From Anaerotignum propionicum DSM 1682 (GTDB taxonomy: Bacteria; Bacillota; Clostridia; Lachnospirales; Anaerotignaceae), in NCBI RefSeq assembly GCF_001561955.1, contig NZ_CP014223.1, forward strand, positions 310,001 to 374,000: DNA of 64,000 bases. Direction: 5' to 3'. Position numbers and translations under genes: made by a program. Shown piece after piece: positions 1 through 8,459 of this stretch. The notes under the pieces were generated by a model. The model was not told the DNA's origin, ran no database searches, and worked only from the letters and a program-made list of their open reading frames with translations. Positions within the stretch are counted from its first letter, which is position 1. Each line of letters begins with the position of its first letter.

Positions 1-1
1 A

Positions 2-697
2 CCAGGAACTGACTTACAGTGGTTTGAGTATTGGAGAAGCTTCTGTAAGGATTGGTTATTGAAATTGAATATGGATGCAGAAAGCATCAGACTGCGTGAC
101 CATGAGCAAGAAGAACTTAGTCATTATAGCAACGCAACTACTGATATAGAGTTTAAGTTCCCCTTTGGCTGGGGCGAGCTTTGGGGCATTGCCGACAGAA
201 CCAATTTCGACTTAAGATGCCATCAAGAGGTTAGTGGTCAGGATATGACCTATTACGATCAGGATAAAAATGAAAAATATATCCCTTATTGCATTGAGCC
301 TTCTTTAGGTGCTGACCGTGTTACCTTGGCGTTTTTATGTGAGGCGTATGATGAGGAAGAGGTTAGCGAAGGTGATGTAAGAACAGTATTGCGTTTCCAT
401 CCCGCCCTTGCGCCGGTTAAGGCTGCAGTTTTCCCGCTTTCCAAAAAGCTGAGCGAAAAGGCGACAGAAGTATTTGCTTTGCTTTCCAAAGAGTTTAACT
501 GCGAATTTGATGAATCTGGTTCCATCGGTAAGCGTTACCGCAGACAGGACGAAATTGGTACACCATTCTGCATCACTTATGATTTTGAATCTGAAGAGGA
601 TCAGAGTGTTACTGTGCGTGACAGAGACACTATGGAACAGGTTAGAATGCCCATTGCACAGTTGAGTGCTTATTTGAAAGAAAAAATGGAGTTTTAA
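2..697 (+). CDS. glyQS: Glycyl-tRNA synthetase, class II (3' part only)
   Basis: This is the C-terminal part of the single-chain, alpha2-type glycyl-tRNA synthetase, which charges tRNA-Gly in the cytoplasm. The reading frame is open to the left edge (from base 2, beginning [11 protein letters not shown]), so the real start lies outside the window. A TTG at 59 is in frame but is internal. Family hallmarks are the class II catalytic stretch with [14 protein letters not shown] and [17 protein letters not shown], then [13 protein letters not shown] (motif 3 type), then the anticodon-binding domain starting near [11 protein letters not shown]. The end is intact (KEKMEF, stop at 695-697). No clear terminator follows before the cat gene. 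Identification is secure. Confidence 0.95.
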   Translation, partial: PGTDLQWFEYWRSFCKDWLLKLNMDAESIRLRDHEQEELSHYSNATTDIEFKFPFGWGELWGIADRTNFDLRCHQEVSGQDMTYYDQDKNEKYIPYCIEPSLGADRVTLAFLCEAYDEEEVSEGDVRTVLRFHPALAPVKAAVFPLSKKLSEKATEVFALLSKEFNCEFDESGSIGKRYRRQDEIGTPFCITYDFESEEDQSVTVRDRDTMEQVRMPIAQLSAYLKEKMEF

Positions 698-752
698 GAT
701 GCAAAGCCTTCCAGAGTATCCTCTTTGAAAGATATGATACGATAACCTTAAA

Positions 753-781
753 TTGAATGAAACCATTCATTAGTATATATA
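753..781 (+). promoter_or_regulatory. Probable promoter for cat
   Basis: A -35-like TTGAAT (753-758) and a -10-like TATATA (776-781) are 17 bases apart. A 6-bp dyad, TGAATG-aaac-CATTCA (754-769), sits on the -35 box and could be an operator. This is inferred from sequence only. Confidence 0.4.
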
Positions 782-795
782 TTTCAGATGTTACA

Positions 796-873
796 ATGGT
801 GAAGAAGGTGGATGAGCATGGTAAACACCAGCAAATAATGCCTCTTAAAATTGATACTATTTTCTAGGAGGCA
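796..873 (+). promoter_or_regulatory. Possible leader ORF and RBS-masking hairpin upstream of cat
   Basis: A 23-codon frame (ATG 796, TAG 865-867, beginning MVKKVDEH) ends inside the cat Shine-Dalgarno sequence AGGAGG (866-871). TGCCTC at 839-844, within the small frame, is exactly complementary to GAGGCA at 868-873, so a hairpin with a 23-nt loop could bury the ribosome binding site. This layout recalls translation attenuation of Gram-positive cat and erm genes. The small frame has no good ribosome binding site of its own, and it could instead be the tail of a lost gene. Confidence 0.35.
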
Positions 874-879
874 AAGACT

Positions 880-1530
880 ATGAAATTTATTGAGATACAA
901 ATGGAACAATGGACAAGAAAAGCTCACTATGAACATTATAAAAACAATATTCCATGCTCCTATAGCATAACGGTAGACATTGATATTACTAATCTGCTGA
1001 TTCGGCTAAAAGAGCGTGGAATGAAATCCTACCCTGCACAAGTCTTTATGATTTCATCGGTGGTGAATCAGTTACCGGAGTTTCGAATGACAATGAATAG
1101 CGACCAGCGTTTGGGATATTGGGAGGTCATCGACCCGATGTATACTGTTTTCGATCCTATCACGGAAACGTTTTCAGCCGTATGGACAAAATATGATAGC
1201 TGTTACAATACATTCTACAGCGCATATTTGCAAGATACGGCACAGTATACATGTGGAGGTCTTTTTCCACAGGAGTATATACCGCCCAATACTTTTAATA
1301 TTTCCAGTGTTCCGTGGCTGGATTTTACTGCGTTTAATATCAATGTTTTTTCAGATGGAAATTATCTTTTGCCTATTTTCACCATTGGAAAATATAAAAA
1401 AGAAAACGGCAAAATCATGATGCCCCTTGCTATCCAATGCCATCATGCGGTTTGCGATGGCTATCATGTTGGCAAATTCGTAGAAACATTGCGGGAAATG
1501 GCAATCAACTGCGATAAGTGGTTGTTGTAG
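880..1530 (+). CDS. cat: Type A chloramphenicol O-acetyltransferase
   Basis: The enzyme transfers acetyl from acetyl-CoA to chloramphenicol and so inactivates the drug in the cytoplasm. The 216 residues match the normal length of the trimeric type A family. The active-site motif QCHHAVCDGYH is present, with the expected catalytic histidine at about residue 189 and the structural aspartate at 193. Other family features are the N-terminal W-x-R-K-x-H-(Y/F) segment and MPLAIQCHH. The start ATG is preceded by AGGAGG at 866-871 with an 8-base gap. The gene stands alone between glyQS and an orphan transcription unit. No transposase or repeat marks it as mobile here, although cat genes often move. 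Activity on chloramphenicol is inferred from the family. Confidence 0.93.
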   Translation: MKFIEIQMEQWTRKAHYEHYKNNIPCSYSITVDIDITNLLIRLKERGMKSYPAQVFMISSVVNQLPEFRMTMNSDQRLGYWEVIDPMYTVFDPITETFSAVWTKYDSCYNTFYSAYLQDTAQYTCGGLFPQEYIPPNTFNISSVPWLDFTAFNINVFSDGNYLLPIFTIGKYKKENGKIMMPLAIQCHHAVCDGYHVGKFVETLREMAINCDKWLL

Positions 1531-1824
1531 ACAAAACTTTTATGATATCTCCGTATGATTGAATGGAGAAAGAGGTAAAGATAGCAATACAGCTTAACAC
1601 TTAAACAATACTCATTTTTAGACTATGTGAAAGCAGGCAGCTGTATTGGAAATATGAAGGGTTCTTATTTTGTCTATTGGTGTTGTGTTTCCATTTTATA
1701 GTTATTTATTTAAACACAGCTAATTCAATAAAAGGACCCCCTTTCTTTTCCTTTTGCCTAACGTATTAACCATAATTTTTTGTCGCTGATAACGATATCG
1801 TACAAAAATGAATGAAATTTTTTG
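1531..1824. other. Intergenic DNA, no gene seen
   Basis: No coding frame stands out. AATACAGC (1586-1593) and GCTGTATT (1640-1647) form a spaced 8-bp inverted repeat that could fold in the cat 3' region. There is no U-tailed terminator next to it. Confidence 0.4.
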
Positions 1825-1853
1825 TTGCACAATGAGTAAAAGTGCTGTATACT
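1825..1853 (+). promoter_or_regulatory. Strong sigma-A-type promoter
   Basis: TTGCAC (1825-1830) and TATACT (1848-1853) are separated by exactly 17 bases, which predicts a start near 1860. There is no coding frame before the terminator about 100 bases downstream. Confidence 0.65.
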
Positions 1854-1859
1854 TAGCAC

Positions 1860-1972
1860 TTGTATATTAAAGAACTTAAGTGATAAGCTCTAAGAGCAAA
1901 AAATTTATTGGGACATAATACGTCCCATGATGCAATATGCTGACCAACTTCCTTGGTCAGCATATTTTTTTT
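1860..1972 (+). ncRNA. Candidate small structured RNA ending in an intrinsic terminator
   Basis: Between the promoter at 1825-1853 and a strong terminator lies about 110 nt with no credible coding frame. It contains a series of hairpins: CACTT/AAGTG (1857-1861 with 1878-1882), GCTC/GAGC (1887-1890 with 1894-1897), TGGGAC/GTCCCA (1909-1914 with 1922-1927), and the terminator stem. I do not recognise it as 6S, SRP, tmRNA, a T-box or any riboswitch. It could be a free-standing sRNA or a terminated leader of ppdK, whose start lies 230 bases further on. Confidence 0.45.
1934..1972 (+). terminator. Intrinsic terminator of the candidate RNA
   Basis: A perfect 14-bp stem (1934-1947 with 1953-1966) with a 5-base loop CTTCC is followed by a run of 8 T (1965-1972). 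Confidence 0.85.
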
Positions 1973-2198
1973 GGCAACATGGAGTAAAAATGGTTATAAA
2001 ATTTAAAAAATTATTGCATAATCACAATGGGATGGTTTTATTTTAGTGCAATAGCGTAGAATGCGTAGCTGCCTTCTCGGAATAGCGTTGTGATTTTTCA
2101 TGGGAAATGATATAATTCTGTTAAGATCAGTTTTTCAAAAAATTCCAGATATAAAATTCCACGTCTGACATCCAGATGGAAAACAGGAGGTAATGTGT

Positions 2199-4841
2199 AT
2201 GAGCAAGAAGTATGTTTACATGTTCAGCGAAGGCAACGCAACCATGAAAAACCTTTTAGGAGGAAAGGGTGCAAACCTCGCAGAAATGACAATGTTAGGT
2301 CTGCCGATTCCCCAAGGCTTTACCATTTCAACAGAAGCCTGCACAGATTATAACGAAGGTGGTAAGAAACTGACTGAAGAAATGATTGCCCAGATTGATG
2401 TGGCATTGAGCAAGCTTGAAGAGATTGCCGGCAAAAAGCTGGGTGATCCTGAAAACCCCCTTCTGGTTTCCGTTCGTTCCGGTGCGAGAGCATCTATGCC
2501 TGGCATGATGGATACGGTTTTGAACCTTGGTTTAAATGATGTATCCGTTGAGAGTTTGGCAAAGAAAACAGGCAATCCCAGATTTGCTTATGATTCTTAC
2601 AGAAGATTTATCATGATGTTTGCAGACGTTGTAATCGGCGTTTCCAAATCTAAGTTTGAAAGAAAGCTGGATGAATATAAAGAAGAAGCAGGCGTGCGTT
2701 ATGATACAGAGCTGACAGCAGAAGACCTGAAAAAGGTTACTGCAATGTTCAAACAGATTTATTTGGATGATCAGGGCAAAGAGTTCCCTCAGAATCCAAA
2801 GGAGCAGTTGCTTGAGGCGGCTATGGCAGTATTCCGCAGCTGGGATAACCCTCGTGCCTTTGTATACAGAAGAATGAATGATATTCCTTATAGCTGGGGA
2901 ACAGCGGTTAACGTACAGATGATGGTATTTGGCAATATGGGTGATACATCCGGTACCGGTGTTGCTTTTACAAGAAATGCCGCAACTGGGGAAAAAGCTA
3001 TGTTGGGTGAATACTTGGTAAATGCCCAGGGCGAGGACGTTGTTGCTGGTGTTCGTACACCCAACCCCATTGCAAAGCTGGCAGAGGATATGCCGGAAGT
3101 TTACAAGCAGTTTATGGAAATTGCAAATAAATTAGAAAATCACTATAAAGATATGCAGGATATGGAGTTTACCGTGGAAGAGGGCAAGCTGTACTTCCTG
3201 CAAACAAGAAATGGCAAGAGAACTGCCAATGCTGCTTTACGTATCGCAGTTGATATGGTAGAGGAAGGCCTCATCACCAAGGAAGAGGCGTTGATGAAGG
3301 TTGATCCTAAGCAGTTGGATCAGATTTTGCATCCTGCTTTTGATCAAAAGGCATTAAAAGCTGCAAAGCCCCTTGGCAAAGGTCTGCCTGCATCCCCCGG
3401 TGCGGCGGCTGGTAAGGTTTGCTTTACTGCAGAAGATGCCAAGAATCAGGCAGAGGGCGGCGACAGAGTCATTCTGGTTCGTTTGGAAACCTCTCCCGAG
3501 GATATTGAAGGTATGGCAGCGGCTCAGGGCATCCTGACAGTACGTGGCGGTATGACCTCTCATGCGGCAGTAGTAGCCCGTGGTATGGGTACTTGCTGTG
3601 TATCCGGCTGTGAAGAAATCAAAATGAATGAAGAAGCAAAGACCTTTTCTTTGGGTGGCAGAACATTCAAGGAGGGTGACTATATTTCTTTGGATGGCTC
3701 CACCGGTAACATTTACGGTGAGGATATCCCTACTGTTGATCCTGAAATCAGTGGAGATTTCTCAAAATTCATGGCTTGGGCTGATGAAAAGAGATCTCTT
3801 AAAGTAAGAACCAATGCAGATACACCCCATGATGCACAAACAGCCATTGATTTTGGTGCAGAAGGCATTGGCTTGACAAGAACAGAGCATATGTTCTTTG
3901 AAGGGGACAGAATTATGAAGTTCAGAAAGATGATTCTTTCTGATAACGTTGAGGAGAGAGTAGCCGCATTAAAGGGCATTGAGCCTTTCCAGAAAGAGGA
4001 CTTTAAGGGTATTTATAAGGCAATGCAGGAAAGACCCGTAACAATCCGTCTGCTGGATCCTCCTCTCCATGAGTTTATGCCTAATACAGAAGAGGAATTT
4101 GCAGTGTTGGCGAAAGAGACAGGTAAAACTGTGGAAGAGCTGAAGGTAAAGGCAAAAGGCCTGCATGAATTAAACCCTATGATGGGTCATAGAGGTTGCC
4201 GTTTGGCAGTAAGCTACCCTGAAATTGCCGAAATGCAGACAAGAGCAATCATTGAAGCTGCAATTGAGGTTTCTGTTGAATTGGGCATCAATATGAAGCC
4301 TGAAATCATGATTCCTTTGATTGGTGAAATTAAGGAACTGAAATATGTGAAAAATATTGTTGTTGAAACTGCAAAGACAGTTATGGATGCAAAGGGCAAA
4401 GAGCTGGATTATCTGGTTGGTACGATGATTGAAATTCCCAGAGCAGCATTAACTGCGGATGAAATTGCCACAGAGGCAGAGTTCTTCTCCTTCGGTACCA
4501 ATGACTTGACACAGATGACCTATGGTTTATCTCGTGATGATGCCGGTAAGATTTTGGCGGATTATATTGATAAAAATATTTACGAATGTGATCCCACTGC
4601 AAGATTGGATAGAACCGGTGTTGGTATGTTGATGAAATGGGCGGTTGAAAAGGCATTGCCTGTTCGCCCTGACATCCATTTGGGAATCTGCGGTGAGCAC
4701 GGTGGTGACCCTTCTTCCGTTGAATTTTGCCACTTGATTGGTCTGGATTATGTATCCTGCTCTCCTTTCCGTGTACCTATCGCAAGATTGGCGGCGGCTC
4801 AGGCGCAGATTAACTATCCCAGAGAAACAAGAAAGCACTAA
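2199..4841 (+). CDS. ppdK: Pyruvate, phosphate dikinase
   Basis: The enzyme interconverts pyruvate + ATP + phosphate and phosphoenolpyruvate + AMP + pyrophosphate. It serves glycolysis or gluconeogenesis in many anaerobic Clostridia. The product is 880 residues: an N-terminal ATP-grasp domain (from NLLGGKGANLAEM), a central swivelling domain, and a C-terminal PEP/pyruvate barrel. The phospho-histidine lies in GGMTSHAAVVARGMG at residue 455, and the catalytic cysteine of GICGEHGGDP is residue 831. Both numbers equal those of the Clostridium symbiosum enzyme when translation starts at 2199. That start is 8 bases from AGGAGG (2185-2190), whereas the in-frame ATG at 2193 is too close. It is monocistronic, with a terminator at 4946-4978. 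Confidence 0.97.
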   Translation: MSKKYVYMFSEGNATMKNLLGGKGANLAEMTMLGLPIPQGFTISTEACTDYNEGGKKLTEEMIAQIDVALSKLEEIAGKKLGDPENPLLVSVRSGARASMPGMMDTVLNLGLNDVSVESLAKKTGNPRFAYDSYRRFIMMFADVVIGVSKSKFERKLDEYKEEAGVRYDTELTAEDLKKVTAMFKQIYLDDQGKEFPQNPKEQLLEAAMAVFRSWDNPRAFVYRRMNDIPYSWGTAVNVQMMVFGNMGDTSGTGVAFTRNAATGEKAMLGEYLVNAQGEDVVAGVRTPNPIAKLAEDMPEVYKQFMEIANKLENHYKDMQDMEFTVEEGKLYFLQTRNGKRTANAALRIAVDMVEEGLITKEEALMKVDPKQLDQILHPAFDQKALKAAKPLGKGLPASPGAAAGKVCFTAEDAKNQAEGGDRVILVRLETSPEDIEGMAAAQGILTVRGGMTSHAAVVARGMGTCCVSGCEEIKMNEEAKTFSLGGRTFKEGDYISLDGSTGNIYGEDIPTVDPEISGDFSKFMAWADEKRSLKVRTNADTPHDAQTAIDFGAEGIGLTRTEHMFFEGDRIMKFRKMILSDNVEERVAALKGIEPFQKEDFKGIYKAMQERPVTIRLLDPPLHEFMPNTEEEFAVLAKETGKTVEELKVKAKGLHELNPMMGHRGCRLAVSYPEIAEMQTRAIIEAAIEVSVELGINMKPEIMIPLIGEIKELKYVKNIVVETAKTVMDAKGKELDYLVGTMIEIPRAALTADEIATEAEFFSFGTNDLTQMTYGLSRDDAGKILADYIDKNIYECDPTARLDRTGVGMLMKWAVEKALPVRPDIHLGICGEHGGDPSSVEFCHLIGLDYVSCSPFRVPIARLAAAQAQINYPRETRKH

Positions 4842-4945
4842 TCATTGGCTGAGATTATATTCTGTGCGCATATCAGCATGCTATCTTAAGATTGGTGCGG
4901 TAGTAGGCGCAGATGGTTTTCTGTGGGAAAATATGTAAAAATGCA

Positions 4946-4978
4946 GGGCAAAAGCGTTGATGGCTTTTGCCCTTTTTT
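4946..4978 (+). terminator. Intrinsic terminator after ppdK
   Basis: GGGCAAAAGC (4946-4955) pairs perfectly with GCTTTTGCCC (4963-4972) and is followed by six T. Confidence 0.85.
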
Positions 4979-5637
4979 ATATTACTTTGAAAAGCATAAT
5001 ATAAAAAGGTGATAAAATCTAATTGAGTGGGTTTGCTGAAATTTATATTATAATTTGACAATTCACGTATCGAAGTTTTTTGTAAGTTGAGGGCAGATGA
5101 TGCCAACAGAAGTATGTATATATGAATTTTAAGAGCTTGAAAAACAACACAAAACATGAATAAAATGCATAAATAGTTTTGTATCAAAAAACCATTTTGT
5201 AACTTTGTAATAAAATACATTTTATTGGTATAATTTGTTGGTAGAAAGATTAAATTTTGTCATTTAATATAAAAATTGGGTGATAAATGTTGATTTTTAC
5301 GAAGGACTTCTCTATAATAAAATATATGAAAATTAAGATGTTATGGTTTAAGTACGAATCCTATACCTAGAAATAATGCTTTTCTCAAAAGGTATAAATT
5401 TGTACTTTTGTATTATTTTTACTTTAATAAATATTGATGTATAAAATTCAATGCTCTAAAGCTCACTTTTGGTTATGCGTAGGCTACAATATAATTTGTT
5501 TTAAGATTGAAAAGTCACATAATAAAAAGATGGGAAAGGCCTAAGTAACAGAATTATGTGAAAAGGATAATGTAAACAGGAAAGATATTTTTGCTTATTA
5601 ATTAGTAAGAAAATGACACAAAGAGAGGTGTGCAACA
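4979..5637. other. Long AT-rich intergenic region upstream of the flagellar operon
   Basis: About 660 bases with no convincing gene on either strand; frames on the minus strand have no ribosome site and AT-driven composition. The most promoter-like site is a perfect TATAAT at 5490-5495 with a weak TTTTGG (5467-5472) 17 bases upstream. I did not find a clear sigma-D (SigD/FliA) flagellar promoter. Confidence 0.4.
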
Positions 5638-6006
5638 TTGTTTAATAATTCAGTATTAATGACACAAAAAATGGCTGATTATTTATGGCAGAAACAGCAG
5701 GTCACATTAAATAACATTGCCAATGTTTCTACTCCGGGTTATAAAGCACAATATGTTACTTTTCAAGATGAATTAAAAAGTAAATTGGATTTTTATAATC
5801 AAGCAGGTGGAAGTAAGAAGAGAGAGGCCATTGAAGGGACTTCCTATCGTGTGCATACAAAGGCGGATGAATCCAGTCGATTGGATGGCAATAATGTGAA
5901 TATGGATGTTGAGCAGGTGGAGCTTGCCAGTTCTTATATTCAATTCCAAATGGCAATCAATGATATTAACAGTGAGTTTAATAGACTTCGCAGCGCGATG
6001 AAGTGA
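5638..6006 (+). CDS. flgB: Flagellar basal-body rod protein FlgB
   Basis: FlgB is a proximal rod subunit of the flagellar basal body and is exported by the flagellar type III system. The 122-residue product carries the rod/hook family N-terminal signature NNIANVSTPGYKAQ (about residues 22-35) and the matching C-terminal helix with VELASSYIQFQMAINDI. A TTG start at 5638 follows GAGAGGTG and lies 12 codons before the signature helix, as expected. It is the first gene of an eight-gene operon; flgC follows after 19 bases with its own AGGAGG site. Confidence 0.93.
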   Translation: MFNNSVLMTQKMADYLWQKQQVTLNNIANVSTPGYKAQYVTFQDELKSKLDFYNQAGGSKKREAIEGTSYRVHTKADESSRLDGNNVNMDVEQVELASSYIQFQMAINDINSEFNRLRSAMK

Positions 6007-6025
6007 AAATTAGGAGGTATTTTAA

Positions 6026-6469
6026 GTGGCTTTCTTAAATGCTATGAATATTAGTGCATCCGGTTTAACAGCCCAAAGGGCAAGGTTGGATGTGATTTCG
6101 GAAAACATCTCAAATGTGAATACAACAAGAACCGAGGGTGGAGAACCCTATCGTAGACGAACGGTTGTGTTCGAGCCAAGGGGCAAAAGTAGCTTTCAAG
6201 AAATTTTCAGCAGGACGTCCCGTGGGGGAGCTTCCAATCAGCGAGGTGTTATTGTGAGTGAAATTAAAGAGGATGAAAGTCCTCTGAAATCTGTTTATGA
6301 CCCAACCCATCCTGACGCAGATGAGAATGGGTATGTTATGATGCCTAATGTTGATCTTTTAAAGGAAACCATTGACGGTATGGAAGCATCAAGAGTATAT
6401 GATGCCAATGTTACCGCATTTAATGCAATAAAAGCAATGGCATCTAAGGGACTTGAGGTTGGTAAGTAA
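6026..6469 (+). CDS. flgC: Flagellar basal-body rod protein FlgC
   Basis: FlgC is a proximal rod subunit that assembles with FlgB. The 147 residues have the typical N-terminal rod motif SASGLTAQRARLDVISENIS with N-V-N-T-T-R, the FlgC-type YRRRTVVFEP, and a C-terminal VTAFNAIKAMASKGLEVGK coiled-coil end. Start is GTG at 6026, 7 bases after AGGAGG (6012-6017). It sits between flgB and fliE, the standard Firmicutes order. Confidence 0.94.
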   Translation: MAFLNAMNISASGLTAQRARLDVISENISNVNTTRTEGGEPYRRRTVVFEPRGKSSFQEIFSRTSRGGASNQRGVIVSEIKEDESPLKSVYDPTHPDADENGYVMMPNVDLLKETIDGMEASRVYDANVTAFNAIKAMASKGLEVGK

Positions 6470-6486
6470 AAAGTGGAGGTTAATTT

Positions 6487-6789
6487 ATGTCTATAACACC
6501 GATTAATAGATTGGAGCCAATGCAATTTTTGGACCAATTAAATGCAGAAAATAAAACAAAGAACACCCAATCTGATTTTAGAAGTATTTTTTCAGAAGCA
6601 GTATCAAATGTGGTTGATAGCGAAACTGATTTGGCGAGGGAACAGTATTTATTTGCCACAGGACAATCTGAGGATACTCATTCTTTGGGAATTGCGTCCA
6701 CCAAAGCACAAATTTCGGTGGATTTATTGGTAACCCTGAGAAATAAAGCGCTGGAATCTTATAATGAACTCATGAGAATTAATCTCTGA
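6487..6789 (+). CDS. fliE: Flagellar hook-basal body complex protein FliE
   Basis: FliE links the MS ring (FliF) to the rod. The protein is 100 residues, normal for the family, with a C-terminal conserved region containing TKAQISVDLLVTLRNKALESYNELMRI that identifies it. ATG at 6487 follows GGAGG at a good distance. It lies between flgC and fliF in the usual place. Confidence 0.92.
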   Translation: MSITPINRLEPMQFLDQLNAENKTKNTQSDFRSIFSEAVSNVVDSETDLAREQYLFATGQSEDTHSLGIASTKAQISVDLLVTLRNKALESYNELMRINL

Positions 6790-6861
6790 TATTTATGGTA
6801 CAGGGGCAGAGAAAATGCTGCCTTGAGGGGAAGAATATAGAATAGTAAGAGGGGTACAGTT

Positions 6862-8457
6862 TTGAATGAAAAAGTGAAAGAATTGCTTGAAAAGGGCAAG
6901 TATTTTTTGGGAAAAATAAACCCCAAAATCAGAAAATGGATACTGATTGGGGGAGTTTTGGTAATACTTTTTTCTGTAGGAATTGCTTTATTTCTAAATA
7001 ATAAGCCTTACGAGACCCTTTTCAGCGGGTTAAACCAGCAGGAAGCCAGCGAAATTATGGAGAAGCTGCAAGGCTTGGGCGTTGATTACAAATATGGAAA
7101 TGATGGCGTAATTTATGTACCGAAAGATCAAGAGGAAAAACTAAAGGCGCAGCTTGTATACGAAGGCTACCCTAAAAGTGGTTTTACATATGATGTATTT
7201 AAAAACAACATTGGGATGACAACCACGGATTTTGAAAAAAACAGCTATCTATTATTTGAACTGCAAAACAGAATGGGCGCCACCATTCGTCTGTTCCAAG
7301 GGGTGAAGGATGCTAAAGTAACCATTGCTTTAGCAGAGGATCAGAAATATGTTTTGAATGAAAATAGTGTGAAAAAAGCACAGGCGTCTGTTGTTGTGAT
7401 TATGAACGATGGTGGTTCTCCCACCAGTGAACAGGTGAAGGGCATTCAAAGATTAGTAGCCAAGAGCATTCCTTCCATGGAAATGGCAGATGTGGTAGTA
7501 TTAGACGGCAACGGCAACGATGTTTCACCAACGGGAGATAGTATTGACGGCGGTGCAAATAAGCTGAAGCTTGAGTTTGAAAAGCACATGGACGATTCCA
7601 TTCGTGCCAAAATACTGAATGTTTTGGCGCCGATTTATGGTTCGGATAATGTAAAGGTTTCCGTAAGAACAACCGTTGATGTTGATAAAAAAATTCAAGA
7701 AATCATTAATCATGCTACACCAACAGAGGGTGCCGAAAAAGGCATTCCCGGCAAAGAATCCACCGGAGTTGAGATGGTGAAGGATGGAACGGCGGCAGGT
7801 GGGGTTCCCGGAACCGATTCCAATGCGGAGGTGCCTACCTATTCACAGGCAAAGGCGGATGGCTCCGAAACCTATTATAAACAGGAAAATAATATTGATT
7901 ATTTAGTAAATCAGCTGAAAGAGCAGGTTCAGATCGACTCTGGGAGTATTAAGGATATCTCTGTATCGATTACCATTAACAGTGAATCTCTGGGGAATAT
8001 CTCCCAAAGAGAGTTAAAAGGATTGATTGGAAATGCAGCAGGTATCGAAAAAGCAAATCAGGATGATAAAATAGCCATTGTTGCTGCACCATTTTTTGGC
8101 AGCAAGGAGGCTCCAGTAACTTCTGATACTTTGGGACGGAATAATTGGATTATTATTGGAGCAATTGCATCAGGTGTATTTTTAATTATTTTGGTTACAA
8201 TTCTTGTAATAATGAGCAGAAGAAGAAAGAAGAAGAAATTGATGGGCGAAGCAGATATGCCCGTCAAGCCCAGCATTTCTCCTGATGCATATTTGAAACA
8301 GATGAAGCAGAAACAACAAGAAGATGCTGAAAATAAAATACTGAATCTGTCCAATGAAAAAGGTTTGGAGCTGAAAAATAAGGTGCGGGAGCTTGCCGGA
8401 GAGAATCCGGAAATTTCGGCTCAGCTTATTAGAAACTGGTTAAAAGGGGGAGAATAA
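6862..8457 (+). CDS. fliF: Flagellar M-ring protein FliF
   Basis: FliF builds the membrane MS ring on which the rod, switch and export apparatus assemble. The 531-residue protein has a first membrane helix at about residues 26-47, a YscJ/FliF periplasmic domain (PYETLFSGLNQQEASEIMEKL onward, with FEKNSYLLFELQNRMGATIR), a variable low-complexity middle, and a second membrane helix at about 428-450 followed by a basic cytoplasmic tail. The extreme C terminus (LAGENPEISAQLIRNWLKGG) is the FliG-binding segment. Translation starts at TTG 6862, 7 bases after GAGGGG. fliG begins 2 bases after its stop. Confidence 0.95.
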   Translation: MNEKVKELLEKGKYFLGKINPKIRKWILIGGVLVILFSVGIALFLNNKPYETLFSGLNQQEASEIMEKLQGLGVDYKYGNDGVIYVPKDQEEKLKAQLVYEGYPKSGFTYDVFKNNIGMTTTDFEKNSYLLFELQNRMGATIRLFQGVKDAKVTIALAEDQKYVLNENSVKKAQASVVVIMNDGGSPTSEQVKGIQRLVAKSIPSMEMADVVVLDGNGNDVSPTGDSIDGGANKLKLEFEKHMDDSIRAKILNVLAPIYGSDNVKVSVRTTVDVDKKIQEIINHATPTEGAEKGIPGKESTGVEMVKDGTAAGGVPGTDSNAEVPTYSQAKADGSETYYKQENNIDYLVNQLKEQVQIDSGSIKDISVSITINSESLGNISQRELKGLIGNAAGIEKANQDDKIAIVAAPFFGSKEAPVTSDTLGRNNWIIIGAIASGVFLIILVTILVIMSRRRKKKKLMGEADMPVKPSISPDAYLKQMKQKQQEDAENKILNLSNEKGLELKNKVRELAGENPEISAQLIRNWLKGGE

Positions 8458-8459
8458 AG

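Noticed and set aside
335-766. 143-codon minus-strand frame over the end of glyQS
   Set aside because: It is the antisense shadow of a certain synthetase gene and has no ribosome site.
1860-2198. T-box or known metabolite riboswitch before ppdK
   Set aside because: No T-box sequence, specifier loop or known riboswitch core motif could be found, and an internal terminator isolates the RNA from ppdK.
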